In this document: piece by piece, positions 1-5,457 of the stretch
Position numbering within the stretch: position 1 is the first letter of the stretch
Layout of the letters: every line of letters begins with the position of its first letter
Assembly (NCBI GenBank): GCA_958427895.1
Contig: CAUADW010000075.1
Span: 1 to 7,665 of the forward strand
From: an uncultured Collinsella sp.
Lineage (GTDB): Bacteria; Actinomycetota; Coriobacteriia; Coriobacteriales; Coriobacteriaceae
Length of the DNA: 7,665 nt
Direction of reading: 5' to 3'
Position numbers and translations under genes: made by a program
Notes under the pieces: generated by a model
Told to the model about the DNA's origin: nothing
Database searches by the model: none
Seen by the model: the letters and a program-made list of their open reading frames with translations, nothing else

Positions 1-2
1 CG

Positions 3-101
3 AGCTTTTTGGTCAGCAAGCACCTGCATATGATGTTCCGCAACCAGACCGAGGTTCTGGACCAGTTCCCCGAGTACTTCGAGACCAGCAAGCTCCGCTA
101 A
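3..101 (+). CDS. C-terminal end of an unidentified protein (partial)
   Basis: An open frame enters from the left edge of the window and ends at TAA (99-101). It gives 32 residues, beginning SFLVSKHLHMMF and ending PEYFETSKLR. The composition is ordinary for a soluble protein, and the frame has GC-rich third positions like its neighbours. Too little is left to name a family. The stop codon runs directly into a palindromic repeat (100-136) that ends in TTTT and could serve as its terminator. The gene is convergent with glmS. The call that this is coding rests only on the open frame, its plausible composition and the fitting stop position. Confidence 0.5.
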   Translation, partial: SFLVSKHLHMMFRNQTEVLDQFPEYFETSKLR

Positions 102-151
102 CCTGCCAAAAAGGGACAGGTTTATTTTGGCAGGTTTTATCCGGGCAAATG
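101..151. repeat. REP-like palindromic repeat, copy 1
   Basis: The core is a hairpin with arms at 100-111 and 125-136 (AACCTGCCAAAA / TTTTGGCAGGTT) and a 13-base loop containing GGGACAGG (113-120). The same unit occurs in inverted orientation at 2274-2326. The 32-base core 106-137 is identical to the reverse complement of 2287-2318, and weaker similarity continues to 151. On the + strand the right arm is followed by TTAT, so the element may also terminate the upstream gene. Short intergenic palindromes with this core resemble REP sequences mobilised by RAYT/TnpA-REP transposases. No such transposase is in the window, so that link is inference. Confidence 0.8.
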
Positions 152-155
152 AAAC

Positions 156-191
156 AAGGCCCGGCTCCGTCTTGATGCGGAGCCGGGCCTT
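156..191 (-). terminator. Rho-independent terminator of glmS
   Basis: A perfect 14-bp GC-rich stem (156-169 with 178-191, AAGGCCCGGCTCCG and its complement) closes an 8-base loop. It lies 23 bases past the glmS stop. Read on the - strand, the stem is followed by GTTTCATTTG, a moderate U-rich tail. The + strand side has no T tract, so it acts mainly for glmS. Confidence 0.85.
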
Positions 192-214
192 AGTCGCTAG
201 AACGGCGGAACCAA

Positions 215-2062
215 TTACTCTACCGTGACGCTCTTGGCGAGGTTTCGGGGCTGGTCAACGTCGCAACCGCGCAGGATGGCGACCTCGCGGGCGAGCAGCT
301 GCAGCGGGACACTCGCCGTGATGGGGCTGAACACGTCGCGGACTGCCGGCACGCGAATGATGCAGTCGGCGATCTTGTTGATCTCCTCGTCGCCCTCGGT
401 GGCAACAACGATGACCTTGGCGCCGCGCGCCTTGCACTCCATAAGGTTCGACACGGTCTTGTCGTAGGTGGCACTCTTGGTGGCCACAGCGATGACAGGG
501 AAGCCCGGGTCGATCAGGGCAATGGGGCCATGCTTCATCTCACCGGCGGCATATGCCTCGGCGTGCAGGTAGCTGACTTCCTTGAGCTTGAGCGCGCCCT
601 CGTAGGAAATAGCGGCACCCATGCCGCGGCCCACGAACAGCGCCGACTGCGCGTCCTTGCACAGCAGGGCAGCCTCATGCACGGCATCGGTCTGCGTGTC
701 CAAAATCCACTGGATCTGCTCGGCAGTATCGGAAAGCTCGCGGAACAGCATGCGTGCCTGTTTGGTGGTCAGGCGGTACTTGACCTGCGCCAGCAGCAGG
801 GCCAGCAGCGTCAGGCTCACAACCTGGCCGATGAAGCTCTTGGTCGAGGCGACCGCGATCTCCTTGTTGGCCTTGGTGTAGATGACGCCGTCGCTCTCAC
901 GCGCCACGGGGCTGCCCACCACGTTGGTGATGCCGAAGACCTTGGCGCCCTTGATGCGCGCGTCGCGGATGGCGGCGAGAGTGTCGGCCGTCTCGCCCGA
1001 CTGGGACACGGCCACGACGAGCGTCGTCGGCGTGATGATGGGGTTGCGATAGCGGAACTCGCTGGCCGCCTCAACCTCGGTGGGGATGCGAGCCCAGCCC
1101 TCGATGAGATTCTTAGCAATGAGGCCAGCGTGATAGCTGGTTCCGCAAGCGATCACGTAGACGCGGTCGATGTCGTTGAGTTCCTCGAGCGAAAGGCCCA
1201 GCTCGTCGATGTCGAGCTCGCCGGCCGGCGTCATACGACCGACCAGCGTGTCGCGCACGACGCGCGGCTGCTCGTGGATTTCCTTGAGCATAAAGTCGGG
1301 ATAACCGCCCTTTTCTGCCATGTCCAGGTCCCAGTCGATGTGAGTGACCTTGGGTTCGATAACGTTGCCGGCCTCGTCGGTGTACTCGACGCCTGCGGGC
1401 GTGAGCTTGGCAAACTGACCGTCCTCGAGCACCACGACATCGCGGGTGGCGTCGATGAGCGCGATGACATCGGAGGCGACATAGGCGCCGGTCTCGCCCG
1501 CGCCGACCACGATCGGGGAATCCTTGCGGGCCACGGCGATCACGCCGGGCTCGTCAGCGCACACGGCGGCCAGACCATAGGCACCGACCACGTGGGTGCA
1601 AGCCTCGCGCACGGAGGCCATCAGGTCGTGCGTCTCGGCATAAGCCTCTTCGATCAGATGCGCGAAGACCTCGGTATCGGTCTCGCTCTTAAAGTGGTGG
1701 CCGCGGCCCTCCAGCTCTTCGCGCAGCTCGGCGAAGTTCTCGATGATGCCGTTGTGGACGATGGCGATACGACCGTCGCAGCTGGTGTGGGGGTGAGCGT
1801 TAACGACGGAGGGCTTGCCGTGGGTGGCCCAACGAGTGTGGCCGATACCGCAGGTAGCGTCGCTGTCGATGTTGGAAAGCTCGCTCTCCAGGCCCGCGAC
1901 CTTGCCCACGCGGCGGATGACGTCGAGGTGCGCCGCGGCGCCCTCGCCCACCTCGAGCGCGACGCCCGAGGAGTCATAGCCGCGATACTCCATACGCTTG
2001 AGGCCTGTGACCAGGATGTTCTTTGCAATATCAGAGCCGGTGTAGCCGACAATTCCGCACAT
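215..2062 (-). CDS. glmS: Glutamine--fructose-6-phosphate aminotransferase (isomerizing), GlmS
   Basis: GlmS converts fructose-6-phosphate and glutamine to glucosamine-6-phosphate, the first committed step towards UDP-GlcNAc and peptidoglycan, in the cytoplasm. The 615-residue protein has the full family architecture. The N-terminal class II glutamine amidotransferase domain starts MCGIVGYTG, with Cys2 as nucleophile after Met removal, HTRWATHG at 75-82, HNG at 103-105 and TDTEVFAH at 128-135. Two SIS domains follow, with CGTSYHAG at 306-313, SQSGETADT at 353-361 and ASTKSF at 405-410. The C-terminal region has EAYAAGEMKHGP at 502-513 and ends PRNLAKSVTVE, the usual terminus. The start at 2060-2062 is chosen because Cys must be residue 2; an AAGGGA ribosome site lies just upstream. 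An in-frame ATG at 2123-2125 would bury the nucleophile. The gene is a single unit with its own terminator, divergent from the LacI regulator. Inverted copies of one repeat lie on both sides. Confidence 0.97.
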   Translation of the reverse strand: MCGIVGYTGSDIAKNILVTGLKRMEYRGYDSSGVALEVGEGAAAHLDVIRRVGKVAGLESELSNIDSDATCGIGHTRWATHGKPSVVNAHPHTSCDGRIAIVHNGIIENFAELREELEGRGHHFKSETDTEVFAHLIEEAYAETHDLMASVREACTHVVGAYGLAAVCADEPGVIAVARKDSPIVVGAGETGAYVASDVIALIDATRDVVVLEDGQFAKLTPAGVEYTDEAGNVIEPKVTHIDWDLDMAEKGGYPDFMLKEIHEQPRVVRDTLVGRMTPAGELDIDELGLSLEELNDIDRVYVIACGTSYHAGLIAKNLIEGWARIPTEVEAASEFRYRNPIITPTTLVVAVSQSGETADTLAAIRDARIKGAKVFGITNVVGSPVARESDGVIYTKANKEIAVASTKSFIGQVVSLTLLALLLAQVKYRLTTKQARMLFRELSDTAEQIQWILDTQTDAVHEAALLCKDAQSALFVGRGMGAAISYEGALKLKEVSYLHAEAYAAGEMKHGPIALIDPGFPVIAVATKSATYDKTVSNLMECKARGAKVIVVATEGDEEINKIADCIIRVPAVRDVFSPITASVPLQLLAREVAILRGCDVDQPRNLAKSVTVE

Positions 2063-2136
2063 AGGATAAATCCCTTCGTCCGCTTGACTGCAAAACGTCC
2101 ACGCACAGGGGGCGCTGAGACGCATAACGTTCGAGT

Positions 2137-2142
2137 ATTGTA
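2137..2142 (-). promoter_or_regulatory. Candidate -10 box of the glmS promoter
   Basis: Read on the - strand this is TACAAT, a good match to the sigma-70 -10 consensus, about 75 bases upstream of the glmS start. The -35 position, 17 bases further upstream (2160-2165, ATATCA), is a poor match. The promoter may therefore be weak or may depend on a factor bound at the adjoining palindromes (2164-2196). Confidence 0.5.
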
Positions 2143-2163
2143 CTCACGCAAACGCAAGCTGAT

Positions 2164-2196
2164 ATACCAGAAGTGGTATCTCAACTTAGATACCAC
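2164..2196. promoter_or_regulatory. Palindromic candidate operator upstream of glmS
   Basis: Two nested palindromes share a half-site. ATACCA (2164-2169), then GAAG, then TGGTAT (2174-2179) forms one. GTGGTATCT (2173-2181), then six bases, then AGATACCAC (2188-2196) forms a perfect 9-bp inverted repeat. Three ATACCA-type half-sites thus sit just upstream of the glmS -10, over its -35 region. This layout fits a transcription-factor site; GntR-family amino-sugar regulators such as NagR and DasR bind sites built on TGGT/ACCA halves, but the match here is only partial. The regulator is not identified, and the LacI-family neighbour is an alternative candidate. Confidence 0.5.
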
Positions 2197-2228
2197 CCGA
2201 TGCACACACGTCCAGCCGGTCCAAACCA

Positions 2229-2255
2229 CCACAATGGGGACAGGCACCTTCGTGG
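2229..2255. repeat. REP-like element with GGGACAGG core (second type)
   Basis: The element runs from CCACAAT (2229-2235) through GGGGACAGGCACC (2236-2248) to TTCGTGG (2249-2255). The ends pair imperfectly: CCAC with GTGG, AA with TT, and one bulged base. It shares GGGACAGG with the repeats at 101-151 and 2274-2326 but has different arms. The wording resembles short palindromes common beside RAYT-type transposases, which is recall and not something shown here. Confidence 0.5.
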
Positions 2256-2273
2256 CAGTCGCGCTGGCAACGG

Positions 2274-2326
2274 CGTTTCCCCAGATAAACCTGCCAAAAT
2301 AAACCTGTCCCTTTTTGGTAGGTTTA
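2274..2326. repeat. REP-like palindromic repeat, copy 2 (inverted relative to copy 1)
   Basis: This is the reverse complement of the 101-151 element. The core 2287-2318 is identical over 32 bases, followed by one C-to-T change and then AGGT. On the left side, similarity continues through about 13 more bases with three substitutions and one base missing. The hairpin arms are 2287-2299 and 2313-2325. The single arm change converts a G-C pair to a G-U wobble, so the fold is kept. It ends seven bases before the -10 box of the LacI-family gene and so supplies the -35 region of that promoter. Confidence 0.8.
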
Positions 2327-2329
2327 GGA

Positions 2330-2338
2330 TGCTACAAT
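2330..2338 (+). promoter_or_regulatory. Extended -10 promoter of the LacI-family gene
   Basis: TGCTACAAT is an extended -10 (TGn followed by TACAAT), placed about 35 bases before the ATG. There is no good -35: position 2310-2315 is CCTTTT, inside the REP-like repeat. An extended -10 can compensate for a weak -35. A ribosome site, AGGGG (2364-2368), lies five bases before the start codon. Confidence 0.6.
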
Positions 2339-2373
2339 CTGGCTTGTACTTGAAACGCATCAAAGGGGCCGCT

Positions 2374-3486
2374 ATGGCAAAGGTTAAAATCAGCGACGTC
2401 GCGCGCGAAGCCGGGGTTTCGTTGGGCACGGTTTCCAACGCGCTCAACCATCCCGAAAAGTTGCGTCCCGAGACCCTCAAGCTCATTAACGAAACCATCA
2501 ATCGACTGGGCTACCTGCCCAACCAAAGCGCTCGTCAGCTCGCGGGCGGCGCCACCAAGTCCTTTGGCCTGGTGCTCCCCCGTCTCGACCACGGCTTTTC
2601 ACTCCAAATCGCCAGCGGCGCCCACAACGAGGCCCGCAAGCACGGCTACGACCTGCTCATCGCCAACGCCGATAACGACGATATTCTCGAGGACCATTAC
2701 CTGCGCTACTTTATGGGCACCCAGATGTCCGGCGTCATGGTTCAGCCCATGGCATCCCCCGACTGGCACCCCGCCATGACCAAGATGCCCGTGCCGATCG
2801 TCCATCTGGACATCCATTGCTCCGAGCCCGGCTACTACGTAGCGGCCGACAACGAGGCCCAGGGTCGCATCATTGCCGAACTCGCCATCGCCCGCGGCGC
2901 GCACCATATTGTCGTCGTCGGCCGAGCAGCATTTATGCAACTCACCCTGCGCGTCCTTGGCATTCATAAGGCACTCGCCCTACACCCCGATATCAAGATC
3001 GAAGTCATCGACGCCGGCGAATGGAATACCGCCGCCGACGGCTACGGCATCGGCGCCCAAATCGCCGCGCGCCCCGCCGACGAACGCCCCGATTTTGTCG
3101 TCGGCCTGACCGACGTGTTGGCCTCGGGCGTTATCTCGGCACTGGTCGACAAGGGCATCTCTGTCCCCGGGCAGGTACGCGTAGCAGGCTGCGATGGCAA
3201 CCCGCTCGCTTGGAGCGGATCGGTCCCGCTCACTACGGTAGCGCCCCCGGGCTACGAGATTGGCCGCAAGGGCGTTCAATTGCTCATGGAGCAAATCGAG
3301 AACAAGACCCCGGCAAAGACCAAGCATATCCGCGTCGGCTCTGCAGCGCGCACCGTCACCGCAGTCACCGCCGCCGAGGATATCAACCGCCAAGAACTGG
3401 TGCGTCCGTTCCTATTGGAGCGCGCCAGCACCCAGGCAAGCAGCCAGGCCGACGCCACGGCCATCAACCTCGGCGCGTATCTATAG
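2374..3486 (+). CDS. LacI-family transcriptional regulator
   Basis: This 370-residue DNA-binding regulator has standard LacI/GalR architecture. The N-terminal helix-turn-helix spans residues 6-25 (ISDVAREAGVSLGTVSNALN). A hinge helix follows around 50-59 (NQSARQLAGG). A periplasmic-binding-protein-like effector domain runs from about 63 to 345, including the C-subdomain stretch VAGCDGNPLAWSG. A 20-residue tail follows, rich in Ala, Ser and Gln. Such proteins usually repress sugar genes and release DNA on binding a sugar or sugar phosphate. The effector cannot be read from the sequence, and no sugar transporter or hydrolase is adjacent. The start is chosen at MAKVKI because the HTH begins there and a good ribosome site precedes it; a GTG start at 2173 would add 67 residues encoded by repeats. 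It is divergent from glmS, so control of glmS or of itself is possible. Confidence 0.92.
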   Translation: MAKVKISDVAREAGVSLGTVSNALNHPEKLRPETLKLINETINRLGYLPNQSARQLAGGATKSFGLVLPRLDHGFSLQIASGAHNEARKHGYDLLIANADNDDILEDHYLRYFMGTQMSGVMVQPMASPDWHPAMTKMPVPIVHLDIHCSEPGYYVAADNEAQGRIIAELAIARGAHHIVVVGRAAFMQLTLRVLGIHKALALHPDIKIEVIDAGEWNTAADGYGIGAQIAARPADERPDFVVGLTDVLASGVISALVDKGISVPGQVRVAGCDGNPLAWSGSVPLTTVAPPGYEIGRKGVQLLMEQIENKTPAKTKHIRVGSAARTVTAVTAAEDINRQELVRPFLLERASTQASSQADATAINLGAYL

Positions 3487-3515
3487 CACGCCCGCAAGTA
3501 TGCTATGTCGCCGCC

Positions 3516-3557
3516 TAAGCAAAAGGGGCCCGACCATTGCCGGGCCCCTTTTGCTTA
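3516..3557. terminator. Bidirectional rho-independent terminator
   Basis: A perfect 17-bp stem (3516-3532 with 3541-3557) encloses an 8-base loop. The core GGGGCCCG pairs with CGGGCCCC and is flanked by AAAA on the left and TTTT on the right, so each strand reads a GC stem followed by TTTTGCTT. It lies 29 bases past the LacI-family stop and 42 bases past the HAD-phosphatase stop, and serves both convergent genes. Confidence 0.9.
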
Positions 3558-3599
3558 AGCGCAAACGTGGGCAATTGCTCGTTTCAACACCGCAACTGT

Positions 3600-4250
3600 C
3601 TAGCGCACGGCCTTGACCGCCGCCGCCAGGTCGAACAACGTATCGAGCACGGCCTCGCAGCCATCCACCACGTCCTGCGGCAGCGGAACAATGTCAGGAA
3701 CGGCAAAGACGTGGCAGCCGGCCGTAATGCCCGAGACGCAGCCGTTGCGCGAATCCTCGACCACGGCACATTCCTCGGGAGCAAAGCCCGCGCGCTCGCA
3801 GGCGAGCAGATACATCTCGGGGTCGGGCTTGCCGTGCACAACGTCGTCGCCGCAGGTCACGGTCTCAAACTTGTCAAAGAGGCCGAATGCTTTAAGGTTG
3901 CGCTCGGCGGTAACGTGGCGCGACGACGTCGCTAGACCCACGTGATAGCCCGCAGCCAGCAGCTCGTCTAGGCACTCGGCGGCGCCGGCCTTAAGCTCCA
4001 GCTCGGTCTTGACCATCTCGTCGCGAATCTCCTTGTGGCGGACATAGATCGCCTCGGCGGTCTCGTGGCTGCCGTAATGCTTATCGAGGATGTCCATGAC
4101 ATCGGGTAGCGTGCGACCGATAAACTGATGGATCAGCGCATCATCAATCGCGAGCCCCAGCTCAGCGGCGCCTGCCTTCCAGGCCCTAATCCCCAAACGC
4201 TCGGTATCGACCAGCGTTCCATCCATGTCAAAAATAACAGCCTTGATCAT
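3600..4250 (-). CDS. HAD-family phosphatase / phosphoglucomutase-like hydrolase
   Basis: This 216-residue cytoplasmic protein belongs to HAD superfamily subclass IA. Motif I is FDMDGTLVD with nucleophile Asp8 and acid/base Asp10. A helical C1 cap follows at roughly residues 15-80. Motif II is in LATSS (Thr108 region), motif III is Lys141 in HGKPDPE, and motif IV is VVEDS with Glu165 and Asp166. All catalytic positions are intact. The closest families are beta-phosphoglucomutase-like and sugar-phosphate or phosphoglycolate phosphatases. The substrate cannot be told from sequence, so no symbol is given. The start ATG at 4248-4250 follows a GAGGGGG ribosome site six bases upstream. The gene is transcribed alone, divergent from larE and convergent with the LacI-family gene, and ends at their shared terminator. 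Confidence 0.93.
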   Translation of the reverse strand: MIKAVIFDMDGTLVDTERLGIRAWKAGAAELGLAIDDALIHQFIGRTLPDVMDILDKHYGSHETAEAIYVRHKEIRDEMVKTELELKAGAAECLDELLAAGYHVGLATSSRHVTAERNLKAFGLFDKFETVTCGDDVVHGKPDPEMYLLACERAGFAPEECAVVEDSRNGCVSGITAGCHVFAVPDIVPLPQDVVDGCEAVLDTLFDLAAAVKAVR

Positions 4251-4306
4251 ATCGGTCCCCCTCGCCGGATTGCATTACTGCCACTCTACCGCACTTTACA
4301 AGCTTG

Positions 4307-4321
4307 TATATAACGTATATA
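4307..4321. promoter_or_regulatory. AT-rich palindrome in the HAD / larE intergenic region
   Basis: TATATA, ACG, TATATA forms a 6-bp-arm palindrome 57 bases upstream of the HAD start. On the - strand it overlaps TGCTATATA, a possible extended -10 for the HAD gene (4317-4325). It may simply be the melting region of that promoter; an operator role is only a possibility. Confidence 0.3.
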
Positions 4322-4365
4322 GCATATTGCACTTTCGTTACATAGCTGGAAGTCTTATGACAAGC

Positions 4366-4396
4366 AGCTCGGTGGGATTATAGTTTCATCCGAGCT
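4366..4396 (+). promoter_or_regulatory. Candidate larE promoter bracketed by an inverted repeat
   Basis: AGCTCGG (4366-4372) and CCGAGCT (4390-4396) form a perfect 7-bp inverted repeat with 17 bases between. The gap contains TATAGT (4379-4384), a fair -10 match about 35 bases before the larE start. The -35 area is weak (TTATGA at 4355-4360, 18-base spacing). The placement fits an operator covering the -10. Alternatively it is a hairpin in a longer transcript, since TTTAATT follows. The larE ribosome site is AAGGA at 4408-4412, six bases before ATG. Confidence 0.35.
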
Positions 4397-4418
4397 TTAA
4401 TTACTGTAAGGAACTTTC

Positions 4419-5297
4419 ATGCTTTCAGACACCACGGCACCCGCAGAGGAGCTTCAAGACAAGCTATCGGCGCTCGAGCAGCTGCTTTTGGCATACGGGC
4501 GCGTGGCTATCGGGTTTTCCGGCGGCGTTGACAGCAGCTTTTTGGCCGCCGTATGCGCCCGCATCATGCCTACCAATACCCTCCTCGTCCATCTCACCAC
4601 GCCGCTCATCGGCACGCCCGAACAGGCCTCGTTTGAGCGATCCGTTGATGGACAAGCCAATGAAGGGGCGCATTTTAAGCTCCCCGTGCTCAATCTTTCG
4701 GTCGATCAGCTGCAGCTCCCCCAAGTAGCCTGCAACGATGCCAATCGCTGCTACCACTGCAAGCACGCTGGCTTTACCGCCATCGTCAACCACGCCAAGT
4801 CGCTCGGCTTTCCCACCGTCATCGATGGCAGCAATGCAAGCGATCGCGGTGACTACCGCCCCGGCATGCGTGCGGCAGAAGAGCTCGGCGTACGCTCACC
4901 CCTTATGGAGGTCGGCTTTACCAAGGACGAAGAGCGCGAGCTGCTGCGCGCATGGGGCTATCCCGTTTGGAACCTGCCGGCGGGAGCCTGCCTTGCCACG
5001 CGCGTCCCCACGGGCGAGGAGCTTACGCGCGAGAAGGTCGATTTAATCCGCGCCTGCGAGGATTACCTGCACGATCTTGACTTAGCTCAGGTCCGCGCAC
5101 GCCTGGTCGGCGGCTGCATGCATATCGAGGCCGCACCCGCAGATGTCGCCAAGATCGCCGCCCTCGGCGGTGCCGCCGTCGACGACAAGGGCAAGACCCC
5201 GCTGCCCGCCGCTATCGAGTCCGCGCTGCGCGAGCTGGGCTGCGACCATATCTCCCCCGAGGTCACCCCCTACATCCACGGCAACATGAACCAGTAG
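4419..5297 (+). CDS. larE: LarE-family ATP-dependent sacrificial or [4Fe-4S]-type sulfur transferase
   Basis: LarE inserts sulfur into the carboxylates of pyridinium-3,5-biscarboxylate mononucleotide while making the nickel-pincer nucleotide cofactor of lactate racemase and related LarA enzymes. The 292-residue length fits. The PP-loop SGGVDSS is at residues 34-40, which binds ATP for adenylylation. DGSNASDRGDYRPGMRAAEE (136-155) is the conserved family block. Cys191 in PAGACLATRVPTG corresponds to the sulfur-donor cysteine (Cys176 in the Lactobacillus plantarum enzyme). This protein also has Cys111 and Cys114 in NRCYHCK. Three cysteines match the LarE subclass reported to hold a [4Fe-4S] cluster and to transfer sulfur catalytically, but assignment to that subclass is inference. 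No larA, larB or larC is in the window. A general NAD-synthase/PP-loop role is a less likely alternative. Confidence 0.88.
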   Translation: MLSDTTAPAEELQDKLSALEQLLLAYGRVAIGFSGGVDSSFLAAVCARIMPTNTLLVHLTTPLIGTPEQASFERSVDGQANEGAHFKLPVLNLSVDQLQLPQVACNDANRCYHCKHAGFTAIVNHAKSLGFPTVIDGSNASDRGDYRPGMRAAEELGVRSPLMEVGFTKDEERELLRAWGYPVWNLPAGACLATRVPTGEELTREKVDLIRACEDYLHDLDLAQVRARLVGGCMHIEAAPADVAKIAALGGAAVDDKGKTPLPAAIESALRELGCDHISPEVTPYIHGNMNQ

Positions 5298-5310
5298 CGC
5301 ATCCCGATAA

Positions 5311-5375
5311 GTTGCGGTGGAATAGTTCCTGTCTTACGGCCTATCGGACCCAAACAAGAACTATTCCACCGCAAC
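5311..5375. repeat. Perfect 18-bp inverted repeat between larE and modD
   Basis: GTTGCGGTGGAATAGTTC (5311-5328) is exactly repeated in reverse complement at 5358-5375, with a 29-base gap. After one mismatch, three further bases can pair inside (5330-5332 with 5354-5356). It starts 14 bases after the larE stop. Neither strand has a proper T tract after the stem, so it is not a classical terminator, although it may slow polymerase or protect the 3' end of the larE mRNA. A repeated extragenic palindrome or a miniature mobile element is another reading. Confidence 0.8.
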
Positions 5376-5424
5376 TGTGTTTGGCAAGCATGGACCCGCG
5401 AAGAAAGAAGCATTTTATTATTGG

Positions 5425-5448
5425 GCGCGTTTGTCCGGGCAAACGCGC
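5425..5448 (-). terminator. Hairpin just downstream of modD (weak terminator candidate)
   Basis: GCGCGTTTG (5425-5433) pairs perfectly with CAAACGCGC (5440-5448) around a 6-base loop, ten bases past the modD stop. On the - strand the stem is followed by CCAATAATAAAA, which is AT-rich but not a U tract, so termination would be inefficient or Rho-assisted. The inner part, TTTGTCCGGGCAAACG, resembles sequence at 136-151. Confidence 0.45.
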
Positions 5449-5457
5449 AGCGACGCG

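Larger units (their letters stand above)
2063..2373. other. Divergent glmS / lacI-family intergenic region
   Basis: This 311-bp gap carries no convincing gene. From left to right it holds the glmS leader and ribosome site, a candidate glmS -10 box (2137-2142 on the - strand), a cluster of ATACCA/TGGTAT half-sites (2164-2196), a REP-like element (2229-2255), copy 2 of the repeat that also lies beyond glmS (2274-2326), and the extended -10 promoter and ribosome site of the regulator (2330-2373). I looked on the - strand for a glmS ribozyme and saw nothing recognisable. Confidence 0.8.

Noticed and set aside
2063..2125. An N-terminal extension of GlmS of 21 residues
   Set aside because: GlmS needs Cys immediately after the initiator Met as its nucleophile. 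The ATG at 2060-2062 gives this and has a ribosome site.
2063..2160. A glmS ribozyme/riboswitch in the glmS leader
   Set aside because: The leader is only about 70 bases from the likely transcription start and shows no recognisable ribozyme core. The known ribozyme is mainly from Firmicutes.
530..2302. A long + strand open frame of 590 codons opposite glmS
   Set aside because: It is antisense to a fully recognisable glmS. Its translation is rich in Ala, Gly, His, Asp and Val with no family features, as expected from GC-rich codon bias on the opposite strand.
101..2326. A composite transposon carrying glmS
   Set aside because: The bracketing repeats are about 50 bases, contain no transposase gene, and no target-site duplication is evident. 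glmS is a core gene with composition like its neighbours.
2173..2373. A GTG start extending the LacI-family protein by 67 residues
   Set aside because: The extension is encoded by the palindromes and REP-like repeats and crosses the promoter. The DNA-binding domain starts naturally at the ATG at 2374.
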